Shown piece after piece: positions 18,967 through 27,169 of a stretch of 53,950 nt of DNA. The position numbers and the translations under genes are program-made. Numbering within the stretch: position 1 is the stretch's first letter; the number at the start of each line of letters is the position of its first letter. The stretch is from positions 1-53,950 of the forward strand of contig JAFDVZ010000001.1 in NCBI GenBank assembly GCA_018268715.1. The letters run 5' to 3'. The DNA comes from Acidobacteriota bacterium (GTDB lineage Bacteria > Acidobacteriota > Terriglobia > Bryobacterales > Bryobacteraceae). Under the pieces are notes generated by a model. It was not told the origin of the DNA. It saw only the letters and a list, made by a program, of their open reading frames with translations, and did not search any database.

Positions 18967-20145
18967 ATGGAGATGGACCGGCGTTCGTTCATGGCCGCGG
19001 CGGTTGCGGCGTCGAAGGCGGAGGCGAAGCGGGATCCGCTGGGCGTCCGCGGGGACTTTCCAATTGTCGAGCAAGCGGCGTATCTGAATTCGGCGTACAT
19101 CGCTCCCGTGCCGAGGGCCGTGACCGAGGCCGCGCGCCAGTACATCGAAGGCAAGAGCTCGCGGCCGATGCAGGTGCGGGACCTGATGGCGGCCAACGAC
19201 GCTGTGCGGGCGCAGTTTGCGCGGCTGGTGAATGCGCACCCCGATGAGATCGGGCTGCTGGGGTCGACCGGCGAGGGCGAGAACGTGATCGCCAATGGGA
19301 TCGGCCTGCGGGCGGGCGATAACGTGGTGGTGGACGATCTGCATTACACCACCGAGTTCGTGCTGTACCGCGCGCTGGAGGCGTCGCACGGCATTGAGCT
19401 GAGAATTGTCCCGAGCCGCGACGGGGCGGTGACGGCCGCCGATTTCGAACGGCTGATCGATAAGCGGACGCGCATCGTCTCGGTGGCCTGGGTGTCGCAC
19501 CGGAACGGGTTCCGGCACGATATGCGGCCGATCGCCGACATCGTGCATGCGCATGGCGCGCTGTTCTACGCCGACGCCGTGCAGGCGGCCGGCATGATTG
19601 AACTCGACGTGCGCGCGGCCGGCGTCGATGCGCTGTGTGCGAATTCCTATAAGTGGCTGATGTCGGAGTTCGGCGTCGCGCCGTTTTACGTCAGCCGTGA
19701 CGCGATCGAACGGATCCGGACGGACCGCATCGGCGAGTTTTCCGTGGTTCGCGAGGAGGCGGACCACCGGTATCAAACGGTGACGACGGCGCGGAAGTTC
19801 GAGGGTTCGAGCCGCGCGTTCGGGGCCGTGGCGCAGTTGCGGGCCGCGCTTTCATATCTGGAAAAGACCAGCGTGGCGCGGATCGAGGCGCATTCGGTGG
19901 GGCTGGCGGCGCGGCTCCACGGAGAGCTGGCGAAGCAGGGGCATCGGCTGGCGACGCCCGATGGGAACCGGTCCTCCATCCTGGCCTTCTATTGCGCGAA
20001 GCCCGCCGATGAGGTCCGGCAAGCGTTCCGCGCCCGCAACGTGGAGGTGACGGTGCGCGGCGGAATGGTGCGCATCGCGGCGGCGCTGTTCAATAACGAT
20101 GACGAGATCGGGAAGTGCCTGGAGGCTACGCGCAGGCTGGTGTAG
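18967..20145 (+). CDS. Class V aminotransferase-fold PLP enzyme
   Basis: PLP-dependent enzyme of the class V aminotransferase/cysteine desulfurase fold, 392 residues. The N terminus DRRSFMAAAVAAS looks like a weak twin-arginine signal, as in several Acidobacteriota paralogues. The conserved opening FPIVEQAAYLNSAYIAPVP, the DALFYADAVQAAG-type aspartate region (GALFYADAVQAAGM) and the Schiff-base lysine in CANSYKWLMSEFG are all present. The C-terminal small domain ends with GMVRIAAALFNNDDEIGKCL. Desulfurase activity would need a mobile catalytic cysteine, which I do not see in the expected loop, so an aminotransferase, lyase or kynureninase-like role is as likely. It is convergent with the TPR gene, six bases apart. 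Confidence 0.85.
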   Translation: MEMDRRSFMAAAVAASKAEAKRDPLGVRGDFPIVEQAAYLNSAYIAPVPRAVTEAARQYIEGKSSRPMQVRDLMAANDAVRAQFARLVNAHPDEIGLLGSTGEGENVIANGIGLRAGDNVVVDDLHYTTEFVLYRALEASHGIELRIVPSRDGAVTAADFERLIDKRTRIVSVAWVSHRNGFRHDMRPIADIVHAHGALFYADAVQAAGMIELDVRAAGVDALCANSYKWLMSEFGVAPFYVSRDAIERIRTDRIGEFSVVREEADHRYQTVTTARKFEGSSRAFGAVAQLRAALSYLEKTSVARIEAHSVGLAARLHGELAKQGHRLATPDGNRSSILAFYCAKPADEVRQAFRARNVEVTVRGGMVRIAAALFNNDDEIGKCLEATRRLV

Positions 20146-20151
20146 GGGGAC

Positions 20152-21204
20152 TTAGTGCAGCGTCTGCGCGATGGCGCGGGCGCGGATTTCGAGCGATTGG
20201 GCCTCTTCGGTCTGCTGGAGCTTGCGCAGGACGCGGGCGTAATCGATGAGGGCGCCGGCCACCTTGGGATGGGCCGTTCCCAGCGTCCTTTCGTGGATGT
20301 GGAGCGCTTCTTCGAGCAGCGTGGCGGCTGCGGCGTACTCGTGGCGGATCTCGTGGATTTCGGCCACGTTGCCGAGCACGGCGGCCAGCAGGGGCTGGTC
20401 CGCGTGGCAGCGGCGCGCGTCGGCCAACAGCGGCTCGGCGAGCGCGGCGGCGCGGTCGAGAGCGGCCATGCGGACCAGGATCGATAGCTGCGAGTTGCGG
20501 GCCGAGAGCCCTATGTAGCTCGACTGCGCTTCGGCCGGGAGCGCGGTGACGGCGCTGTCGGCGTAGCGCAGGGCGGACTCCAGATGACCGCAGTTCAGGC
20601 AGGCGACGGCGGTGTTTTGACGGGCTCGCGCCAGTTCCACCGGACCCGCGTCTGGAATGTGCTCGACCGCCTCGAGCGCTTCGCGAAACGGACGCATCGC
20701 CTTGCGGCACCCGTGGCGGCGCCAGATGATTTCGGCGCGGATGGTGAGCAGGTTGGCGTACTCGCGGCTGGAGGCGTCGAGGGTGTCGCGGCCGATGGCG
20801 AGGGCCCGGTCGATGCGCTCCTCGGCGAGCCAGTAGTTGGCCCGGTTGGAATGGATGGAGGCGAGGATGCCGAGGCCGATGGCGTACCGCGCGCTCTGCT
20901 CGCCGTGGGCGGCGACGATGTAACGCAGGGACTCGCGGCTGAGGTGTTCCGCCTCCTGGTAGTCTCCGCTGTCTCGACGGATGGCGGCGAGGTTGGCCAG
21001 GATGGCGGCGCGCTCGCTGGCCGCGGCCGGCGCCGGGGGCAGCGCGGCCAACGCGGCGCGAAAGCGGTCCGCCGCGGGGGCGAACGCGCCGGCGCTGTAG
21101 AGCCGCGCGCCTTCGGCCGCCAGGTCATCGACGGTCCCCGGCCGACGGTCCGCCGCGATGGCGGCGGGCAGGATCAGGATGAGTGAATAGACAATACGAT
21201 GCAT
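20152..21204 (-). CDS. Exported tetratricopeptide-repeat protein
   Basis: 350 residues with a signal peptide (MHRIVYSLILILPAAIAA) and helical TPR-type repeats throughout, for example ANLAAIRRDSGDYQEAEHL, NVAEIHEIRHEYAAAATLL and ALIDYARVLRKLQQTEEAQ. The repeat spacing is the kinesin-light-chain style (about 42 residues). Such proteins are scaffolds; no catalytic domain is visible. The ATG is preceded by AAGAGGT at eight bases. The two-component genes lie about 110 bases upstream on the same strand and might form one longer unit, but a function in that pathway is only a possibility. Confidence 0.8.
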   Translation of the reverse strand: MHRIVYSLILILPAAIAADRRPGTVDDLAAEGARLYSAGAFAPAADRFRAALAALPPAPAAASERAAILANLAAIRRDSGDYQEAEHLSRESLRYIVAAHGEQSARYAIGLGILASIHSNRANYWLAEERIDRALAIGRDTLDASSREYANLLTIRAEIIWRRHGCRKAMRPFREALEAVEHIPDAGPVELARARQNTAVACLNCGHLESALRYADSAVTALPAEAQSSYIGLSARNSQLSILVRMAALDRAAALAEPLLADARRCHADQPLLAAVLGNVAEIHEIRHEYAAAATLLEEALHIHERTLGTAHPKVAGALIDYARVLRKLQQTEEAQSLEIRARAIAQTLH

Positions 21205-21311
21205 AGCCGGGACCTCTTATCCCGAAGTTACTGGCAATCTCAGTTATGGTCAGTTAGTAAGTCGTGAGTCGCGGACAGGCGTCGCGAGTTGGCCCGGGGA
21301 GAATCCCCGAT

Positions 21312-22040
21312 CTACCAGTTCATCTGCTCGAAGAAGGCGTCGCGCCAGGTGCGGCTGAGAGTTATCTCGGAGCCGTCTTCGAGAGAGATCAGATAGTCGC
21401 CGTGAAACAGCGGCGTTGCGCCGCGGATGGAGCGCTTTCGCACGATCATGCAACGATGAATGCGGATGAACTCGGCCGGGTCTAACTGGGCGGCCAGGCC
21501 CTGCATTGTGTTACGCACCACGAATGACTCGGCCGCGGTGCGAACTACTACGTATTTATTCGCCGACTCAATGCGTAATATATCGGCGACCGGGATGAAC
21601 GCGATGGCGCCGGATTCCCGGCGGACCACGATGCGCGCGAGCCACTTGCCCACCGCCTGGCCGCCGCGCCCCAGACGCCGCCGCACGCGTTCGAGCGCGG
21701 CGCGCAGACGGTCCCGATGGTAGGGCTTGCGCAGGTAGTCGACGGCCTCGAACTCGAACGCGCGGATGGCGTGCTCACCATGAGCGGTGACGAACACCAC
21801 GGGAGGCATGCGGTCGGCGCCGAACGCCTCAATGACTTCAAACCCGTCCATGCCGGGCATCTGAATATCCAGAAAAACCAAGTCGGGCTGCGAGGCCCGG
21901 ATGAGATCGAGCGCCTGACAGCCGTTTTCCGCGGCGCCGGCGACTGACACGCCCTCTTCCTGAGATAGCAACTCACAAAGATAGCGGCGTGAGTGGACTT
22001 CATCCTCCACCACCACCACGCTGATTACGCCGTCCCGCAT
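21312..22040 (-). CDS. LytTR-family response regulator
   Basis: Response regulator with an N-terminal receiver (SVVVVEDEVHSRRYLCELL; phosphoacceptor aspartate in LVFLDIQMPGMDG; conserved lysine in YLRKPYHRDRL) and a C-terminal LytTR DNA-binding domain (ILRIESANKYVVVRTAAESFVVRNTMQGL... FIRIHRCMIVRKRSI). It binds DNA as a dimer at direct repeats in known members. The ATG at 22040 is preferred over one at 22058 because GGGAG lies eight bases before it. It overlaps the end of the sensor kinase gene by 16 bases, so the pair is translationally coupled. Targets are unknown. Confidence 0.93.
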   Translation of the reverse strand: MRDGVISVVVVEDEVHSRRYLCELLSQEEGVSVAGAAENGCQALDLIRASQPDLVFLDIQMPGMDGFEVIEAFGADRMPPVVFVTAHGEHAIRAFEFEAVDYLRKPYHRDRLRAALERVRRRLGRGGQAVGKWLARIVVRRESGAIAFIPVADILRIESANKYVVVRTAAESFVVRNTMQGLAAQLDPAEFIRIHRCMIVRKRSIRGATPLFHGDYLISLEDGSEITLSRTWRDAFFEQMNW

Positions 22041-23134
22041 AGAGTTTCTCCCGCGCATGGAAGGTACGGTAGACGGATTTCCAGAGTTGTCTCCGCGCCT
22101 GCGTGTACTAACTTGACGAACGAGGCGGCTCCGAAGTGGAGTTTCAATCGCGCCCTGACGTTGGCGAGTCCGAGTCCCGGCTGCTTTTCGGGCGGCGGGG
22201 GCGGAGTGGGCCGGTCGTTGACGACGCGGAGAATCAGCATGCCGCTTTCGACCGCCGCTTGAAACGAGATGCGGCAGGGGCGGACACAGCGGGCGACGCC
22301 GTGACGGATGGCGTTCTCAAAGACCGGCTGGAGCAACAGGTGCGGGACCTGCGCGCGGGCGGCCTGGCGGTCGTAGTCGTAGTCGACGCGGAGACGGTCT
22401 CCGAGGCGCTCCTTTTCAATGGACAGATAGAGGCGCGCGAAGCGGAGTTCTTCGTCGAGCGATCGCAGGCCGCCGGAGGGCTCTTCGAGCGTCGAGCGGA
22501 GGAAGTCGCCGAGCGAGGCGATCATGCGGCGCGAGGCGTCGGGGTCCTGGGTGACGAGGGCCGCCACTGAGTTCAGGGTGTTGAAGAGGAAGTGCGGCGA
22601 CAACTGCATGCGCAGGGCGTCGAGGCGCGCCGAGGTGAGGTGGTGTTCGAGTTCGGCGGCGCGCTTGCGCTGGGCTTCGACGTGGGTCCACAGGCGGAGT
22701 CCACGGAGCGCCGAGATGAGGAACAGGGCGACGACGATGTCCACCTGGAGGATCCAGACCCAGGCGGAGCGAAGCTCGCGCGGAGTGAGCGGGGCGCCAG
22801 AGGCCTGCGACGGCTGGACGATGGCCAGGATGGCGATGGACGCGGTGGCGACCACCAGGGCCGCCTGGACCGCGATGGCCGCCAGTTGGAGGCAGTGGAG
22901 CGTCAGATCCAGGCGGTCGGCCACGTGCGGCGATGTCCGCGGCAGGGGCGGAAGCATGCGGGCGAGCGGCGCGAGGCCCAGCGTCCACAGACCGCAATGG
23001 ATGGCGTTGGCGAGCAGAATGCGCAACAGCGGACGCGGACCGTTCCAGAAAGCGGCCGCCTGGACGCCGCTGAACAGGAGCGTCCCTAAGAGCCAGAAGG
23101 CCGTGTGGGTTGCGATGGAGCCGAGCCGGTTCAT
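22025..23134 (-). CDS. LytS-type sensor histidine kinase
   Basis: Membrane histidine kinase of the LytS/YehU class. About four hydrophobic segments occupy the first 140 residues, followed by a short coiled linker (HVEAQRKRAAELEHHL). The His_kinase domain carries the phosphoacceptor motif LSPHFLFNTLNSVAAL, and the ATPase domain has VFENAIRHGV as the N box and GLGLANVRARL as a G box. The track also allows a GTG start at 23161; I prefer the ATG at 23134 because the first residues from the GTG lie on a perfect inverted repeat and look non-coding. It forms a coupled pair with the LytTR regulator gene downstream. Confidence 0.9.
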   Translation of the reverse strand: MNRLGSIATHTAFWLLGTLLFSGVQAAAFWNGPRPLLRILLANAIHCGLWTLGLAPLARMLPPLPRTSPHVADRLDLTLHCLQLAAIAVQAALVVATASIAILAIVQPSQASGAPLTPRELRSAWVWILQVDIVVALFLISALRGLRLWTHVEAQRKRAAELEHHLTSARLDALRMQLSPHFLFNTLNSVAALVTQDPDASRRMIASLGDFLRSTLEEPSGGLRSLDEELRFARLYLSIEKERLGDRLRVDYDYDRQAARAQVPHLLLQPVFENAIRHGVARCVRPCRISFQAAVESGMLILRVVNDRPTPPPPPEKQPGLGLANVRARLKLHFGAASFVKLVHAGAETTLEIRLPYLPCAGETLCGTA

Positions 23135-23141
23135 GGGACGT

Positions 23142-23158
23142 CTGTCTGATTTAGACAG
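23142..23158. promoter_or_regulatory. Inverted repeat before the lytS-type gene
   Basis: A perfect palindrome with six-base arms, CTGTCT and AGACAG, separated by GATTT. It ends eight bases before the chosen kinase start codon. It could be an operator or a short hairpin in the leader. No protein can be assigned. Confidence 0.4.
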
Positions 23159-23333
23159 CACGACCCTACTGTTGTGTTCCCCGGCCGCGGGGTGTTCGCG
23201 ACGTTTTCCGACCGCTTCGCGACGGGAGGCGCCCGAAGGGTGGTGCAGGATGTCAAAGATCGGGGTCCCGGACGGCGATCGGGAGAAGGCCGGGCCGGGG
23301 TTGCTGCGTTTCGAGGGCCGATGGTTCAGGCGA

Positions 23334-23762
23334 TCATTCGCGGCGCGGCGAGGTGGATGGCGCGCCGGCGGTGTGAGGCGCGGCGGCCGATGGCTGCGGG
23401 GCAGGCGTTGGCGCGGGCTTCGACGCCGGGGCGGCGGCCGCGGGCTTGGGGCGCTGCCGGATGAGGCGGCGCAGATCGTCGAGGGCGCGGCGGCAGGCGC
23501 GTTCGCAGTCGGCGACGTAGCGGGTCAGCATTTTGAACTGCTGGGGGTGCTTTTCGAGCATTTCGAGAGGGTCGCTTTTGGTGAAGGCGCGATCCTCGGC
23601 GTCGAGGGCCTGCTGGTAGCGGGCGAGGACGGTGGCGTAGTGCCTGGCGAGCATCCGCTCGTAGGTGCTGACCGGTTTGAAATGGTCCAGGACATCGTCC
23701 TGAAATCGGTTGACCGAACCGGGCGGCGGCGGCCCGGCGACGGCGCAGGGGGTCGGGTTCAT
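23334..23762 (-). CDS. Small Pro/Ala-tailed hypothetical protein
   Basis: 142 residues. The central part (about 20-100) is charged and helical: QDDVLDHFKPVSTYERMLAR, then LARYQQALDAEDRAF, and DCERACRRALDDLRRLI. It ends in a Pro/Ala-rich tail. It resembles the short helical proteins that occur in many scattered copies in Acidobacteriota genomes and have no known function. No signal peptide or membrane segment. It lies 131 bases downstream of zapA on the same strand; a 23-base hairpin (23773-23795) sits just before its start. Function unknown. Confidence 0.6.
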   Translation of the reverse strand: MNPTPCAVAGPPPPGSVNRFQDDVLDHFKPVSTYERMLARHYATVLARYQQALDAEDRAFTKSDPLEMLEKHPQQFKMLTRYVADCERACRRALDDLRRLIRQRPKPAAAAPASKPAPTPAPQPSAAAPHTAGAPSTSPRRE

Positions 23763-23772
23763 GTTCTTCTGC

Positions 23773-23795
23773 CTTGAGCGTAGCGTGCGGTCAAG
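23773..23795 (-). terminator. Possible hairpin between zapA and the hypothetical gene
   Basis: The sequence has complementary ends (CTTGA and TCAAG) with further partial pairing inside. It sits between zapA and the next gene on the minus strand. No T-run follows, so it may be a weak terminator or an attenuator rather than a classical intrinsic terminator. Confidence 0.25.
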
Positions 23796-23893
23796 CGCAG
23801 GGGGTCCTGGAGGGACTAGCGATGTCCTTTGTTATCTATGGGAAAGGTGAAATTTCGAGTGGTGTGAACGGCGAAAACGGGGGTATCGGATTT

Positions 23894-24193
23894 TCAGTCG
23901 ATGACTTTGTCGAGCAGGAGGGAGAATTCGCGGGACTTGGTGTCGATGCGGGTGCGGAGGGAGTCTAGCTCGCGCTGGAGGGAGCGGAGTTCGTCGGCGA
24001 AGTGGAGACAGGCGAGGACGGCTACGCGGGAGGTGTCGATGTTGCCGGCGCGCGCCATGATGTCGCGCATGCGCTCATCGACGGCGTTGGCGGCGGCTTC
24101 GAGCTCCGCCGGATCGCCAAGGGTGCCGAGCGTGTACGTCTGGTTGCAGATCGTAACGCGGACCGATTTCGATTCGGCGGAACGCGATGCCAT
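23894..24193 (-). CDS. zapA: Cell division protein ZapA
   Basis: 99-residue FtsZ-ring associated protein. The typical ZapA start is visible (VRVTICNQTYTLGTLGDPAELEAAANAVDERM), followed by IDTSRVAVLACLHFADEL and a C-terminal coiled coil (SLQRELDSLRTRIDTK). ZapA bundles FtsZ filaments at midcell. It is six bases downstream of the coiled-coil ZapB-like gene and is the fourth gene of the ribosomal protein operon. Confidence 0.92.
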   Translation of the reverse strand: MASRSAESKSVRVTICNQTYTLGTLGDPAELEAAANAVDERMRDIMARAGNIDTSRVAVLACLHFADELRSLQRELDSLRTRIDTKSREFSLLLDKVID

Positions 24194-24199
24194 TGTGCT

Positions 24200-24484
24200 T
24201 TATTGGGCGCTGAGCAGATCCATCTGGCCCAGCAGCTTTTCGATGCGGGTGCGGACCTGTTTGCGCTCCGAACGGAGTTCCTCGACTTCCTGACGGCCGT
24301 TTTCGATTTGGGCCTGCAGGCTCTGGGCCTCGGCGCGGGCCTGATCGCGATCGGCCTTGAGCGCTTCGAGATTCTGGGTGAGCTGCTGGTTCTGACGGCG
24401 CAGTTCGACGACCAGATCCACCGCGCGGGCGATCCGATCCTCGAGGCTTTTCAGGGAATCGATCTCTTCCTGTTGAGCCGCCAT
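24200..24484 (-). CDS. ZapB-like coiled-coil protein
   Basis: 94 residues, almost entirely heptad coiled coil, with leucine and glutamine-rich repeats (LEDRIARAVDLVVELRRQN, LTQNLEALKADRDQARAEA). Length and composition match ZapB/DUF904 cell-division proteins, and it lies directly before zapA and three bases after rplT. Coiled coils are low in information, so the name rests mainly on context. Confidence 0.7.
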   Translation of the reverse strand: MAAQQEEIDSLKSLEDRIARAVDLVVELRRQNQQLTQNLEALKADRDQARAEAQSLQAQIENGRQEVEELRSERKQVRTRIEKLLGQMDLLSAQ

Positions 24485-24487
24485 GGG

Positions 24488-24850
24488 TTACGCCCTGCCG
24501 AGCGCGGCCTTGGCCTGAGCGACGAGTTGCTTGAAGGCGGCGTCGTCGGTGGCGGCGATGTCGGCGATCATCTTGCGATTCAGGCCGACGCCCGCTTTCT
24601 TCAGACCGTCGATGAGGCGGCTGTAGGAAATGTCCGCGGTGCGGCAAGCCGCGTTGATACGGACAATCCACAGCGAGCGGAAATTGCGCTTCTTGTGCTT
24701 GCGGCCGATGTAGCCGTAGCGAAGCGCCTTTTCCACCGCTTCCTGGGCGGAACGGTGCAGTTTGCTCTTGGTTAAGAAATAGCCGGACGCGAGCGCGAGT
24801 GTTTTCTTACGGCTGGCGCGGCGATGGGTGCCACGTTTGACTCTAGGCAC
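24488..24850 (-). CDS. rplT: Large-subunit ribosomal protein L20
   Basis: 120 residues. Opens with [20 protein letters not shown], followed by the L20 core [20 protein letters not shown] and [11 protein letters not shown], and the C-terminal [21 protein letters not shown]20 is needed for early 50S assembly and in many bacteria represses its own operon by binding the leader. It follows rpmI by 77 bases. Confidence 0.98.
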   Translation of the reverse strand: MPRVKRGTHRRASRKKTLALASGYFLTKSKLHRSAQEAVEKALRYGYIGRKHKKRNFRSLWIVRINAACRTADISYSRLIDGLKKAGVGLNRKMIADIAATDDAAFKQLVAQAKAALGRA

Positions 24851-24927
24851 GTTTTATCTCCTTTTGAATGAATAGGCGGTTCAGGCACGTGCCACGCGCG
24901 CTGTCCGCACAATCCGCTGTCCCTGGG

Positions 24928-25122
24928 TTAGTAGGGCAGCATTCGCAGCAGGGCGGGCTGGTTGGCGTCGTCGGCCACCACGCTCTGACCCAGGCGGCGC
25001 TTACGAGAACGCGGCTTGGAGGTCAGGATGTGGCGCGCAAACGAATGGCGCCGCACGACTTTCCCGGTTCCGGTCTTCTTGAACCGTTTGGCCGCACCCT
25101 TGTGTGTCTTCATTTTCGGCAT
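24928..25122 (-). CDS. rpmI: Large-subunit ribosomal protein L35
   Basis: 64 residues, starts with [20 protein letters not shown] and contains [11 protein letters not shown] and [20 protein letters not shown], the L35 signature. First gene of the rpmI-rplT-zapB-like-zapA operon. infC, which usually precedes rpmI, is not here; the gene upstream is an unrelated TonB-type gene. Confidence 0.98.
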   Translation of the reverse strand: MPKMKTHKGAAKRFKKTGTGKVVRRHSFARHILTSKPRSRKRRLGQSVVADDANQPALLRMLPY

Positions 25123-25144
25123 GCAAGTGTCCTAATGGGAACGC

Positions 25145-25173
25145 CGGGCGAGCCGCCCGACCTTCGTAGTATA
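25145..25173 (-). promoter_or_regulatory. rpmI promoter (extended -10) and leader hairpin
   Basis: On the minus strand TGTTATACT forms an extended -10 element (TATACT at 25173-25168). A perfect hairpin with arms CGGGCG/CGCCCG at 25145-25159 follows in the leader, 23 bases before the rpmI start. The hairpin could take part in L20-type autoregulation, but this is only positional evidence. Confidence 0.45.
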
Positions 25174-25408
25174 ACATGGCGGGCGGAAGGGCCTGATTGG
25201 GCGGGTTACCGAGGCTTCTGCTTTCGCGACCGCTTCGACGGATCTTGTTGAGGCGGCTTGGGATTTGTTGCGGGGTCTTGTTTCGGCGGAGTCCGTCGCC
25301 TGCTGGCGTGCTCCCGACGCCGCCGGCCCCGACGATTCCGCCGGTCACCTCTATGGCCGTTGGTACACGGCGGCGCCTGCGGTGATGAGCCTTCTCTTTC
25401 GGATGACC

Positions 25409-26116
25409 TTATTGGGCGGCGGTCAGCTTGAAGTCGACGGCGAACTCGGTCTGAACTTCCACCGGATGGCCCTCGCGGACGATGGGCCTGCAACGCCATT
25501 GGGCGAGGGCGTCGGCCGCCGCTTTCACGAGCAGTGGGTGGCCGTCCACCAGGCGGAGCGACTTCACCACGCCGTCGGCGCCGATGAGGGCCTGGAATCG
25601 CACGACGCCTTCCACGTGGCCGTTGCGGGCGGTCGCCGGGTAGACGGGCGTCGCCTTCTGAATGACGAAGGGCGCCAACTGGCGGGCGTCCATGTGGACG
25701 GGCCCCGGCGCGGCGGGCGCGGACGGTTTGGGCGAGGACTTCGCCGCGGTGGGCGATGGGACCGCCTGGTCCGCGGCAAGCTCGACGGTGGATTCGGCCG
25801 AGCCGCCGGGTCCGACGGCGCGGATGTGGAATTGCCTGGCTACCAGCGGCACATTGCGGGCGCCCTCGGGCGTCACGTCTTCGCCGTCGATGGAGACGGT
25901 GGCGGCGCCTTTCACGCTCCAGGTGAGGGTGGCGGTCTTGCCGTCCGACCAGGGCAGCGCCACCGCGCTGATGGCGGGCGGGGTTGGGCGTTCGGGAGCG
26001 GCGGCGCGCTCGCCCGAGCGGTTCATCAGGAGGGCGAAGAACACGCCGGCGGCGACGGCCGCGATGCTCGCACCGGCGAAGAGGATCTTCCCGGTTGACG
26101 TCATTCGATGCAGCAA
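25409..26116 (-). CDS. TonB-family energy transducer
   Basis: 235 residues. One N-terminal membrane segment (ILFAGASIAAVAAGVFFALLM) is followed by a Pro-rich periplasmic stretch with an Ig-like part (TATLTWSVKGAATVSIDG) and the TonB C-terminal domain (ATPVYPATARNGHVEGVVRF, VDGHPLLVKAAADALAQWRC). TonB proteins couple the proton-motive force to outer-membrane receptors. The start is a TTG at 26116 with GGAG eight bases upstream; the ATG at 26104 lacks such a site. No ExbB/ExbD genes are near. The receptor at 35.7 kb could be a client. Confidence 0.85.
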   Translation of the reverse strand: MLHRMTSTGKILFAGASIAAVAAGVFFALLMNRSGERAAAPERPTPPAISAVALPWSDGKTATLTWSVKGAATVSIDGEDVTPEGARNVPLVARQFHIRAVGPGGSAESTVELAADQAVPSPTAAKSSPKPSAPAAPGPVHMDARQLAPFVIQKATPVYPATARNGHVEGVVRFQALIGADGVVKSLRLVDGHPLLVKAAADALAQWRCRPIVREGHPVEVQTEFAVDFKLTAAQ

Positions 26117-26220
26117 TACGGTATCTCCGGGCGCTTTCGGCGGGACGCTGTTAGAATCGAATCCTTCCAGGATACGCGATCCGCGCCCGCGGGTTCGCGG
26201 GTCTGGCTGATGGAGGGTGG

Positions 26221-27165
26221 ATGAGAGGTTTGATTCTGATGCTCGGCTCGGCGGCGGCGTTTGCCCAGCACCCGCTTTGGCGGCAGGATCTGTCGGAGAT
26301 CGAGGCTACCGTGAACAAGATCCGCGCGGGGCGGGATCTGACGCCGAAGCAGTGGCCGGGAGGGGCGCGAGTGGCGGTGGCGCTTTCCTTCGATATGGAC
26401 GCCGAGACGGGCTTCCTGCGGGCGGGGCAGTCGACGCCGCAGCCGCTGTCGCGGGGCGAGTATGGCCCCAGGGTCGGGATTCCGCGGATTCTGGATCTGC
26501 TGGAGCGGTATGGGATTCCGGCCACATTCTTCATTCCGGCGGTGAGCGGGCAACTGCATCCGGAGGCGGTGGACGCGATCCTGAATTCGCCGATGAAGCA
26601 CGAGATCGCGCTGCACGGCTGGGCGCATGAGGCGTTGTCGGAGTTGCAGACGCGCGAGGAGCGGGTGCTGACGCAACGCTCCATCCAATGGTGGACGCGG
26701 CGGCTGGGACGGCAGCCGGTGGGGATTCGTACGCCGTCGTGGGATTTCACCGCGGAGACTCTGCCGATCATCCGCGACAGTCACCTGCTGTACGATTCGA
26801 GCCTGATGGGGGACGACCGCCCGTACGAGATCCTGGCCGATGGGAATCCGACGGGGATCGTGGAGCTGCCGGTGGACTGGAGCCTGGATGATTACGCCTA
26901 CTACAGCTACGACCGGCCGTCGAGTGCGTATTACCGCATCGGCGATAACGAGGTGTTCGAGATCTATCGGGCCGAGTTCGATCGGGCGCACCAGGAGGGC
27001 ACGATGTTCCTGCTGACGTTGCACCCGTTCGTGTCGGGGCGGCGGTCCCGCGTGGCGGCGCTCGAGCGGTTGGTCGAGCACATGCGCTCGAAGGGCGGCG
27101 TGTGGTTCGCTACCCACGAGCAGGTGGCGCGGGAAGTGCTGCGGGTGGCGCGCTTGTCCGAGTAG
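26221..27165 (+). CDS. Exported polysaccharide deacetylase
   Basis: 314-residue NodB-type carbohydrate esterase with a short signal peptide (LILMLGSAAAFAQ). Motif 1 reads SFDMDAE (56-62), a variant of the TFDDG metal motif seen in HpPgdA-like and allantoinase-like members. Motif 2 is HGWAHEAL (HxxxH metal ligands). RTPSWDF is the arginine motif, and FLLTLHPFVSGRRSR holds the late histidine. It probably removes acetyl or related groups from peptidoglycan or polysaccharide; amide hydrolysis of small molecules is an alternative for this subgroup. GGAGGG directly before the ATG supports the start. Confidence 0.9.
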   Translation: MRGLILMLGSAAAFAQHPLWRQDLSEIEATVNKIRAGRDLTPKQWPGGARVAVALSFDMDAETGFLRAGQSTPQPLSRGEYGPRVGIPRILDLLERYGIPATFFIPAVSGQLHPEAVDAILNSPMKHEIALHGWAHEALSELQTREERVLTQRSIQWWTRRLGRQPVGIRTPSWDFTAETLPIIRDSHLLYDSSLMGDDRPYEILADGNPTGIVELPVDWSLDDYAYYSYDRPSSAYYRIGDNEVFEIYRAEFDRAHQEGTMFLLTLHPFVSGRRSRVAALERLVEHMRSKGGVWFATHEQVAREVLRVARLSE

Positions 27166-27169
27166 CGGG

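Noticed and set aside
23763-23893. A 6S RNA gene next to zapA, as in several bacteria
   Set aside because: The interval is only about 130 bases and does not show the long closing stems and central bubble expected of 6S RNA.
25123-25408. A further gene between rpmI and the TonB-type gene
   Set aside because: The open frames there are Arg-rich or Pro-rich shadows; the space is explained by the rpmI promoter and leader.
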